Origin: Hormiphora californensis
Lineage: Eukaryota > Ctenophora > Tentaculata > Cydippida > Pleurobrachiidae
Direction of reading: 5' to 3'
NCBI GenBank assembly: GCA_020137815.1
Contig: CM035351.1
Coordinates: forward strand, 2,235,409 to 2,299,408
Length of the DNA: 64,000 nt
Below are positions 50,491-61,900 of the stretch, piece after piece; positions within the stretch are counted from its first letter, which is position 1; each line of letters starts with the position of its first letter. The notes below the pieces were generated by a model. It saw nothing but the letters and a program-made list of their open reading frames with translations. It ran no database searches and had not been told where the DNA came from. Position numbers and translations under genes: made by a program.

Positions 50491-52264
50491 TGTGTTGAGC
50501 TCTTACAGTATCACATCACAGAGCTGTTAAAAATACATTGCATCATTAAATTGACAGTAAGCAACTGACTCGGACTTCCCCAGACCCCACCCTCTGACTC
50601 CAAGGGCGTTGTTGCCAATTGGAGAGGGGCGCCGTTAAGATATGGGTGTTTGGTGGCCTGTTTACAGGTGAACGCAGGGCGAGCGTTAAAATCTGGGTGT
50701 TTCGTGAGTGCTGACAAACGGTTTTTTAGGGTTAGGGCTAAAGTCGGGTTAGGGTTAGGGCTGGGGTTTGGGTTGGGGTTAGGCCTTGACATTTCCTACC
50801 AGATAAACTATGAATTAGCCAAAACGGTTGAGTGGTTTGGCGGTTAGAATCATTTTAGTGAATCAACTTTTTTGGCAGCGCGCACCTGTAAACAGGCCAC
50901 CAAACACCCAGATCGTAACGGCGCCCGTGAACGCAGCACGCTGCCAAAAAAGTTGATTCACTAAAATGGCTCTAACCGCCAAACCACTCAACCGTTTTGC
51001 CTAATTCAAAGCTTATCTGGTAGGAAATGTCAAGGCCTAACCCAAGTCCTAACCCTAAAAAACCGTTTGTCAGCACTCACCAACCACCTAGATTTTAACG
51101 CTAGCCATTTGAGATGGGTGGTAACGTGTAAGTAAAATTGTCATGAGGCGCGAGAGCATTTTTAACTGCGCCCTACAGACGTTTTGGCCGTTTAGGATGA
51201 GAAAAAGTGCGGAAAATTAAACAAACGTGAAGTTTTTAAAACACGAAGTTTAAAAAAAGTTTGCAAGTTTTTTATTTGGATTCCATGTTATTATCGTTTC
51301 AAGCCGCGCATCATAATGCAACGCATTTGTTACATTTTTACCGCTTACTACATTTTGTCTCTCGTGCTAATTAAATCAACGATCTTACTTTTCAGCCGCG
51401 CGCTGCCGTTTCGAAAATTTGGTTTCTTGCAAAAAAAGTTCCGTTTTTTTTTTGTTTCTTCGTTTTTTTTTCTTGAAAAGCGCTGCCTTGTCCCGGGGGC
51501 CAGCAACGTTTGCCAATTTTTTTCTCGAGTTTTTTTTGTATTGAAAAGGCAAAGGGTCTGTAGCATCTGCCACGTTATTGTGACATTGACAAGTTCTTGT
51601 GAAATTTCTGTGGCAACTTTTTGCAATGTCATAATGGTAAATTCGCACTGTTTTACCTGAACCTTTGTCTCCGAAAGCAAGCAGAGCCAAGATGCCCCAC
51701 CAGCACCTAATCATCGGTGGCTACGAACTTCCTTTGCTTCTAGAGCGATCCAACTGCAGTGGACTACCCTCCTAGTAATGGACGGAAGACAGTGCTGGGA
51801 CTTCACCGGTGGGGTCAATTACTAATGTGCATTCAGCAAATATAGACCAAAGTAGGTCACCAAACTGGGTCTGGTTTTATAATACTTCTTGGGAAGACCT
51901 GAAGAAACCAATACCGGACTGGACGCTACTCCAGGAGGGGCTGATGAGCTGGCATCGGACGGTGCAATATCTGCACACAGGATTACAAGAGGGGAGGCTT
52001 TGTTACCCGCCCGCCCAACAGTTGGAAAATCTTTCCAGCGACAACTGGGGGTATCAAGCTTTCAATTTTAATCAAAATGTGGGCCGGGTCAAATCGATGG
52101 AAGTGGACTTGCTAAGAAGTGTTGTAACTTGTATCTGTGTATTGGCCCTTCTTCAAAAAGTATAAAGCACTAAAGTCATGCGACATTGTCGCGTTAATAA
52201 TAATAACAAACATAAGACTAGCATTTCAGTTACATTTGTCCCATAAAACAATGATTTTGTAGGA
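50491..52264. other. Divergent intergenic region between PRPF8 and SLC12A9
   Basis: About 1.77 kb between two 5' ends. It holds the foldback/telomere-like repeat (about 50629-51105), T-rich stretches (51220-51540) and a GTG-initiated ORF at 51809-52165 without recognisable homology. The promoters of both genes should be here; I see no clear core-promoter motif. Confidence 0.5.
50629..51105. repeat. Interleaved inverted repeats with TTAGGG-like tract
   Basis: One inverted pair is about 50685-50880 versus 50937-51105 (CAACTTTTTTGGCAGCG and complement; GTGCTGACAAACGG and complement). A second pair is GGCGCCGTTAAGATATGGGT... at 50629-50671 versus its complement at about 50885-50927. Telomere-like GGGTTAGGGTTAGGG units occur at about 50728-50786 in the left arm, with a shorter complementary CCTAACCC stretch in the right arm. 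Confidence 0.85.
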
Positions 52265-52901
52265 ATGGATGACGAAAGAGAGAGCCTACTTCGAGCATCA
52301 ATTCAGAACTTGTCCCGCTCTGTTCAGCACTACGGAGTGGAGAGAGGTACGTTAAAATTATGTGTATATTGAGAGCAGGGGAAATGGACTGAAATAGTGG
52401 GAAAGAGTGGGACAGAATACAATGGGAGAGATAGAGAGATAGAGGGTTTCCAAGAAGAGAGAGCAAGAGAGATTGGAGCGAGAGAGAAAGAGAGAGGGAG
52501 GGGAGTGAGAATATTGCGGCAAGCCACCTAAACTTCCTACCTTTGTTGCTCCCATTGTCTCTTGCATTTTAGCTGCTCCACTCATGCTATTTGTTATATC
52601 GCCTCTTGTAGATAGTCAAGTTAAGTGGTAGTTATTAATCGTAACGAGATGTTTTGTTTCATGCGGTTAAGCAATCATCATAACAAGTGGTAGTTTGCGA
52701 TTTAGTTGTTTTTAGTGGCATATCTCATTCGATCTATGCATAAAAAGTAAGCGCTGCAGGAAGGGAAAGATCTCTTATAACGTTCCTACATAGTGACTCA
52801 ATATGGCCCCTCGTAAATGCTCCTCGTGAGATGTAATAAGACCATAGATGTAGATAGGCTTCTTGCTACAGTTAGCTACTTTCTCTTCCCTGCTCTTTGC
52901 T

Positions 52902-52943
<42 letters not shown>

Positions 52944-55900
52944 ACTTCTCTCTCCCTCCTCTCATTCCTCTATCACTCCTCTCTCTCATTCCTCTATCAT
53001 TCCTCTCACTGATCACTCCTCTCATTCCTCTCTCTCATTGTGATCTCAGTGACTACATATAGTTACATGGGATGCGGCACCTCATGAAAAGGGGGTGTTT
53101 GTGTTTGTAATGAGCCGTCCTTTTATCACTCTCACTCTCACTCTCACTCTCTCTCTCACCTTCCATTAAACTATATATTGCTATCTTGTCCCCTTTTACT
53201 CCTACGTCATGAATCATAGCGCTCTTCAGTATGGAGTCCGAAGGTTGCCCCCGGCTCTGTGTCACACATTCTCGTGAGAAGAGGAGAGAGGGAGAGAGAG
53301 GGAGATAGAGGGAGGGAAAGAGAGAGAAAGAGAGTGAGAGAGATAGGGGAAAGAGAGAAATATAAAGAGAGAGAGGGAGAAAGAGAGAACCAAAGAAAGA
53401 GAGATGAAGCACCAGCTGCAGTTGTCTCCCCTGCCCCCTCAAATTTCCTATCGAGCAACAGCTCCTTTGTGTGTGTGGATAGTACACTACACTATTTAGC
53501 CGTGCTATATCATCACTCTGGCCATCTCCTTAGAGCTCTCCGAGCTATTTATCATTAAAGCAATATATTATGTTTTATGTTTATCCCGCGTGTATACTTT
53601 TACTTATAACGCCTGCTTTGTGCAGTTATTTGTATTGAGAAATTTTCATCTTGTATGGGCATTGGGCAACCCATGGCCACGTTTGGTTACGAAGTCATTA
53701 GTCACCCCTATTATTGTACATGAGCTTTCGCGGAGGGGTAATTTCATTACCAATGGCCACGTTTTTTGTTTGTTTGAGGACGCCATTGGAACCTGAGATA
53801 CGATATGGCCCGTTTTGTTCTTCGTTCTTCACTAATTCTCGGAATCTCTCACGAATGACGCTCTTGAATATATATCTCCCTCTTCTTGTCACTGATTTAC
53901 AACTGTTTTTGGAGAAGTTTTGATCATTTTGCCGCGGTGATTGTTATGCTTACCGTTTGTTTGCTCGTGTAACTATGCAGAACTCCGCAGAAGGGTTATA
54001 TTGTACTATTTATGTGTGGCGCTTTTGTCAACTACCACACAGCCATGTAAGAGTGTGTGAGTGTTTATTGCTTTCCTCCCGCGTGTGTGTGAGAGGGGGG
54101 TCAACACAATAGATCTCCTGAGTCGCGCTCTTTGCTATTGTTTCCCAGGATGCACTTTCCTGTGTCACTCTCTTCTATCAGCCATGTATGTCTGGCTGAG
54201 ACATGCAGTTGTTGTTGCCTTTAGTTGTTTGATATATTATTTGCGTGGGTTGATGAATACAGTTTGTTATTCTCATCATTCGATACGTTGGATGCCGCAT
54301 CATAGCTGTTACTAGTCGCCGAGACTAGGTATAGTTGTTGAATTATCTGCTGCGACCTGCGTTATCATACAGTGTTGGGTCCTTGTGTTAGTTTCGTATA
54401 GTCCAGACACCGGCCCCTGTTGTTGGATAGTTGATAGTAACTATCATATTTATTTCAAGTCTTCGGCGTTCCTTTTTAGTTATGTAGGGGAGAAGCTGGG
54501 ACTCAAGGACGACAGCATGTTCTTCGAAAAGTCGTCCTATACAATGATGCAGTGGAAACTTTGGCTCTTTCCTGACACTACCTATGAGTCATTCCCGGCG
54601 AAACCAGCCTCATCGAGTGAGAGAGAAACTGAGAGAAATAGTTGTGCCATGATAAATACAAACGGCCAAATATTGTATAGACCTAAAACAATTGTTTGGT
54701 AAAACCTACTTGTTTCAATTTGTTGTAGACCTAAAACTGTCAAACTAACAGCTCGATCTTCCCCCAGGTCCAGTTTGTAATGCGGACAACAGGAAAACCC
54801 TGGGAACATTTTCCGGTGTGGTAGTCCCCTGCACCCTGTCAATGTTGAGTGCTATCCTCTTTCTCCGTCTGGGATACGTTGTTGGATTTGTAAGTAGCTC
54901 AGACTTCTGGTTTTGCTAAAACTGCTTTTCGCACGTGCGAAATGACACATGACACGGTCAGCTGTCTGACTGTCAGACTGTTTGTATTGAGCTTCCTTTC
55001 AATATAGAATAGCTTCCTCTAACATCACCCTCTCTCTTCAGGCGGGTTTCATAGAGACACTCATCATGTTTAGTTTGGCATTCTTCATCGTGATGATGAC
55101 CATCCTCTCTGTGTCTGCTATCTCGACTAACGGGGCTATAGAGGGAGGAGGGGCATACTTCATGATCAGCAGATCAATTGGTCCCGAGTTTGGGGGTGCC
55201 ATGGGGATCATCTTCTTCGCTGCACAGCTCTTTGGATCTGTGGTGAGTTGTCATCACATTGCAGGATCTTTGGATCTGTGGTGAGTTGTCATCACATTGC
55301 AGGATCTTTGGATCTGTGGTGAGTTGTCATCACATTGCAGGATCTTTGGATCTGTGGTGAGTTGTCATCACATTGCAGGATCTTTGGATCTGTGGTAAGG
55401 GAGATTTATATATTATATGCAGCATACCTGCTTATCACTGTCATCACAAGCAACTATTTCTCTGGAAGTCACCTAACGTGTAAACAACCAACCAAGTTCA
55501 TGTTTACGTTACATGGTGCTCTCTCACGTACATGTTAATTATGGTGCAATTATACTACCAACAACAAGACTAGATGCAGGTGATAATGAGCATTCAAAAG
55601 TCAATGTTTTTGTTACGATCTTATGTCAATAATAACACAGCTCACTGCAGCAGTCATTATCTTCGGTGAAAATCTCCCTGCCACAAGGTTTTCCCTGTTA
55701 TACACAGACGAACAAATAATGCATTACTGCGGGTAGAATGAGTTATAGCCCACTTATGAAAACACCATCACAATATTCTTGTCATCACACAATATGAGTG
55801 TAATAGGGAAGTGTTGTTTCTACACATACATTCTAATGCTATGCTATGCTATGCTGCTCTACCGAACCCTCATAGAATTAAAATGCGATGTGAACCACAC

Positions 55901-58900
55901 AATTAATACCCTGCTCTCTCTACCAGGTCTACCTATTGGGTCTACTTGATACAATAGTTGATTCCTTTGGGCAGGATGGTGGAACTTTCACCAAAACCCT
56001 CCCAGAGACGGGATTCTGGCCGATTCTCTACGGATCTGCACTTCTCGTTGTTATGCTGATTGTTGTTCTTGTAGGAGCTGAGGTAAGTGGGCCATTCATC
56101 TACTGTTTATCCGTTTTGCACCAAACTACACCTTCCATTAATCGCTCGCTATGTTTTGAAATCTGGATTATTTATTAATTAATTCTAAAATTATTTCAGA
56201 TGTTTGCTAAGACGAATCTGATTATTTTCGTGATAGTTCTGGTTGCCCTGGGTTTTGATTTTGTGAATTTCTTCATCCAAAGTGAGAAGGAAATCTCCCC
56301 TCCTACTAGCAACACCCTGGTCAACCAGTCTTCCTACCTACACTACACTAGCTGGAGCATGAACACACTTCTAGAGAACAAGTGAGTCATGAACACCCTT
56401 CTAGATCTAGCCATAGTTTGGCCTCAGTTATGGTTTACTGGCTACTGCGGGTCTGCGGCTTAGTCTACTACTGTGTGCACTGTGCAGTGAGCAAGTCGGA
56501 GTCAGATGTTTCGCACTGTACTGTGAGTGACCAGTGACCACGCACTGCCTAGTAGACCGTGGTCGCCATCTGCTGCTTCTTATATGTTAAAAGTGCACAT
56601 ATTGCATAGAATGCTATCATGTTCGCAATATATGAGTCATGTGAGAACTGACAGTGAGAACTAGACAGTGGGGCGTGTTAAAATTCACATATGTTACCAG
56701 TGTAATTCAAGCTGTTGCCAGCAGGGTTTGCGTAACAGTATTCTGGCTCAAACAGGCTTATACCTGTTTTCACCTACTGGCTTTCTACAATTCCAAATAA
56801 CATTTAGGGTAGGAGGGGGTAATTCGGGTCAGTTGGTAATTCGGGTCACTTGTTTGTAATTCGGGCCATTCTAATGTAACAAGATTTGGCGGGAAAATTT
56901 GAAATACGGAATATCGTTCATTTCCCGATTTTGGATTCAATTGGTATTCCCGTGAATTTGCGGAATTTTTTCGAGAAGAAAACATATGATTTTATCCAAT
57001 GGGATAATTCAGCACTTATTGGCTAAGTTTTTGAAGGAATTACGTAATTATTGATTTACCAAAATGACGTCATAAAACAGTGTGTCTAATTCGGGTCATG
57101 TTTGTAATTCGGGTCACAGGCAAAGCGGCTAATTCGGGTCACCTTATTTTTGCGATAAATCAGCAAGTTTGAGTGATTTCTGGCCCCATATTTTATGTTT
57201 TCTTCTCGATTTGGGGCCTCTGGGGGCCTTTAGGGGCCTCTTGGGGCCTTTAGGGGTCTCTAGGGGGCCTCTAGGGGGGCCTAGGGGCCTCTAGGGGGCC
57301 TCTAGGGGCCTCTAGGGGGCCTCTAGGGTCCTCTAGGGGCTTCTAGGGGCCTCTAGGGGGCCTTAAGGGGCCTTTAGGGGTCTCAAGGGGTCTCTAGGGG
57401 GCCTCTAGGGGGCCTCTGGGGGCCTCTAGGGCCCCTAGAGGCCCCCTAGAGACCCCCAAAGGCCCCTTAAGGCCCCCTAGGGGCCTCTAGGGGGCCTCTA
57501 GGGGCCTCTAGGGGCCTCTAGGGTCCTCTAGGGTCCTCTAGGGGCTTCTAGGGGCCTCTAGGGGGGCCTTAAGGGGCCTCTAGGGGCCTCTAGGGGGCCT
57601 CTAGGGGGGCCTAGGGGCCTCTAGGGTCCTCTAGGGGCTTCTAGGGGCCTCTAGGGGCCTCTAGGGGCCTCTAGGGGGCCTCTGGGGGCTGTTTTAGGGG
57701 CCTCTAGGGGCCCTAGAGGCCCCCTAGAGACCCCTTGAGACCCCTAAAGGCCCCTTAAGGCCCCCTAAAGGCCCCCTTGAGACCCCTTAAGGCCCCCTAG
57801 GGCCTCTAGGGGGCCTCTAGGGGGCCTCTAGGGTCCTCTAGGTGCTTCTAGGGGCCTCTAGGGGGCCTTAAGGGGCCTTTAGGGGTCTCAAGGGGTCTCT
57901 AGGGGGCCTCTAGGGCCCCTAGAGGCCCCCTAGAGGCCCCTAAAACAGCCAACCATCAGCCAACCAACAGCTGGCCCGAATTACAAACACTTGACCCGAA
58001 TTAACCGCATGATTTCAGCGGCAACACGCTGTGTTGGTAATTCGGGTCATTTGGTCACGTGTTTGTTTGCGAGGGCTGTGATTGGCTGAATACGCGCGTG
58101 GCCCGATTTAGCCACTGACCCGAATTGCCAACAATACGCAAACTAACGATTTCGTGGGATTTTTTATGTGTGAAAAAGGTTGGATTTGAAAACTTCAACA
58201 GTCCAAATATCTTAACAAGTGTCACATTGGATAAATTGAATAGATTTTATGTGCAGACATTCTGCCACAACCAAGGGAATACCACTTTAATCAAAAAGGT
58301 GACCCGAATTACCCCCGCCTACCCTACTTCCCAGACTCTCAAATTCCTAAATAAACGCAAGTATACCTCCCTTGTTTATACATCCCCCTCTTTCCCTCTC
58401 TTCAGGGGTAACAACTACACCACAGACTACACGACCATGTCATCGACTTCTTTTAACCGGGTGTTCGCCGTCCTTTTTACCGGGTTCACTGGGGTCTTCG
58501 CTGGAGCAAACATGTCGGGGGACTTAAAGAACGCTAGCAGGTATTTGTACTGAAATTATCTCTATTTTCATAAGCAGGTTTCTCAGTTCTCACTAACTTC
58601 TGTCTCAACTCAATTCCACAAATGGGACCCACAGCATTCCCACGCCCGGTTCCGCCATCCCTAGGACCCCTCTAGCCTCTTCTTCTCTCCCTCTCTCTCA
58701 TTCTCCGGCTTCTCTGTCACGTCCAAGAGGTGATACGCTGTGCCTGATCTCTAATTCTACAACATGTTTTCAGGGCTATCCCTCTGGGCACGATAACAGC
58801 ATGTTGCTTCTCCTACGGTGTTTACGTAGTACTAACAATGATAATTGCATCTACCTGCTCTAGGGTAAGTTAATATCTCCCTACCTGCTCTAGGGTAAGT

Positions 58901-61900
58901 TAATACTTTCCCTGCTCCCCGAACTCTGGGTGGAGGTTGTTCCTCCCCCAACAGTATACAACTTCCCCAGTATACAACTTCCCCAGTATACAACTTTTCT
59001 CAGTCCTTCTTGGGTGGAGGAGAATGGGGGTTGTTCAGACTGTCTTGTACGACCTCTCAAGCAGTAGTAGGGGAGATGGAGGTTGTACTGCTGGGGGTAC
59101 ACTAAAGTGTGTATAGATTCTGAATAACGGTGGGAGAAATGAAAAGGGGAAATGCCTCTTCTGCTAACGGGTGATAACTAAAAGATGTCACAAATTTAAA
59201 ACAGCTGTAGAATTTTTCCCTTTTGAGGTACAGCTTCGGGCCAGTTATAAAACGATTTTTCAGACAATTTTGAATCGGAATAATATACCGGCAAAGACTA
59301 AAAAGTTCGTTTTCATTGCGATATCACATCATTTCCTTTTGCCCCACCAAAGCATTTAGTACGTGAAATTTACACACTTTTCTAGCACCTCTAGCACCTG
59401 TTCTGTTCAAGATTCAGCTTCGGGACACTGATAGAATGATTTATCAGACAATTTTGAACGAAATTAACTTTGTTTCAAACTTCATAAATCTCAATTTCCT
59501 GATCAGAATCTTCTGTAACAAAGCGTAGTTTACAGGTAATTTGAGAAATCGCCATTTCGACGATCTCTTGAAACATTTATGACCGTGAAAACCAATTTCT
59601 TAATGAGCTAAAATGTTCAAACTTGGCAGTTATGTTGACTATAGCATGAACAACCAAACCTCCAATTATTAGAATTTTATCTCATCGGAAAAGTCATTTC
59701 TGATCACATAGAAGTTTCAAATCTCCGTACTACATGCTTTGGTGGGATAAGATGAAATGATCAGATATCGCAATAAAAATAAACTTTTTAGGTTTTGCCG
59801 GTATACTATTCCGATTCAAAATTGTCTGAAAAATCGTTCTATAACTGGCCCGAAGCTGTATCTCATAAGGGAAAAATTCTACAGCTGTTTTAAATTTGTG
59901 ACATCTTTTAGTTATCACCCGTTACTGCCCCTATTTCTCATCGTCTACCCACAATTAATTTCCTTTTACTCTCCACTCCACATTCATTCACACAGTTCCC
60001 TCCCACGTCCCACGAGTGTGTGAGTGTGTGTGACAAAGGATTTACTCATGGAAATTGAACACTAAATGGTGCAATGAGAAGGTGAATGATATAAATAAAC
60101 GGACAAGCAAATTCACCCATTTCAATACTTCTAAAAGTTTTATTTGAGAGTTTCTTTCGAAATAATTCATTTCATCAAAATCCAGTATAAATCACTTTTT
60201 GTTTCCAGTTTTACTTTATAAAACACGACGTACTCAAAGTCATATTTCTATCAGATATTTGAAAATAGAAAATTTAGTAGGCCCCTATTGCACGTATTGC
60301 ATGTCATCTTACTCAAAATCCTATTTCCTACAAGATAAGATCTTTCAAGTGTTTGCAGTATTCAGTATTACACACCAGTGCCCCCAGTGTTGGTAACTAT
60401 AAATTACCCACAATTCTCCAGGGTCTACTCCAAAACGACTACCTGTTCCTGGAGCACATCAACATGATAAAGGGGGTCACAACCGCAGGAACGATCTGTG
60501 TCACTTTCTCTGCATCTCTCAGTACTTTTATCGGAGCCAGCCGGATATTAGGTGAGAACTATGAGAGACCAATACCATGGTACTAACACGTTCCATTGGT
60601 TACCCCTGCTTGAGCGGAGGGGTAATTTCAGTACAAACACGTTCCAAGAGTCCACTGCTGCAGTGTTAGAGTGTAGACCTAGAGTCCACTGCTGCAGGGT
60701 GTAGACCTAGACTCTGCAATATTATTGTGTCAATAGACTTACATCACCCCCCTTTACTGTCTCTATCACAGTGGTATACCTTTCAGAGGCACTAGCACTA
60801 GATGATGTTCTTGGTAGACTACTATATTTCGTGAAGGCTGGGAGATCGAGAAGGGGCAACCCCTGGGTAGCAGTCCTCGTGTCCTGGTTCTTCATTCAGG
60901 TGAATTATGAGGGGTGACCTGTTAATTATGGGGGATACGTGTGATGTCTTCTGGTACTGCAGAGTGCGGGTCAGGGACTTGTATCGTGACGTGTGTGTGT
61001 GTACTGTGTACCTTTTGCCTTGCTCGACCCTCTCTCTCCGAGTTTGAACAAAACAATGTACCGTGTGTTGTACTCGAATTCGATCCATTGTGTTTTTAGC
61101 CTTCTATTGTTCTCCTAATTACCAATGATTCACACAGGGTCTTCTCTTCGCTGGATCCCTCAACGCAATCTCCCAGTTCGTGGCCTGTTTCTCTCTCCTC
61201 ACCTATGCAGTGGTAAACATGGCATGCCTCGCTCTAGACTTGGCGGGAGCACCTAACTTTAGGCCCACCTTCAATTACTTCAACAAATACACCTCACTGG
61301 TGAGTTATATTATCAACATTTGACCTTATTACAGTAAATATTATCGTCTTAATTTGTTGTTATTGTGAAAACTCTTTTTACGCCACAAATTTGGAAAATG
61401 TTCATAAGTTCACCACTTCTTTTCAATTCTAGAATTTACCTCGAACCCTCTCCTCACCATTACTCAGGCGGGTTTTGTATCGAGTATCGTGATGGCGTTT
61501 ATTGTTAACCCCGTCTACGCGTCCATCTCCTTCGGTATCTCGGTGATGCTGTTTGTGTTCATCATGTTCAGGACTCCTGGTTCATCTTGGGGATACATCA
61601 GTCAGGCCCTAATCTTCCACCAGGTACATTACATTAGCCAGGCCCTAATCTTCCACCAGGTACATTACATTAGCCAGGCCCTAATCTTCCATCAGGTACA
61701 TTTCATCAGTCAGGCCCTAATCTTCCATCAGGTACATTACATCAGTCAGGCCCTAATCTTCCATCAGGTACATTACATCAGTCAGGCCCTAATCTTCCAC
61801 CAGGTACATTACATTAGCCACGGGATCAGACAGAGAGCGAGATTGGGATGAGAGTGTGTATCTCTGTTCTAACCTCAACCTACCACCCAAGAGTTATATC

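Noticed and set aside
51809-52165. 118-codon ORF upstream of SLC12A9
   Set aside because: Starts with GTG, no homology I recognise, no splice context linking it to SLC12A9 exon 1 at 52265.
54385-54702. 105-codon ORF in SLC12A9 intron 1
   Set aside because: Exons 1 and 2 join in phase without it and it matches nothing in SLC12A9.
59171-59918. Two similar 62-codon ORFs on opposite strands
   Set aside because: They are the two arms of the foldback element; differences between them are mostly amino-acid changing, so no sign of a conserved protein.
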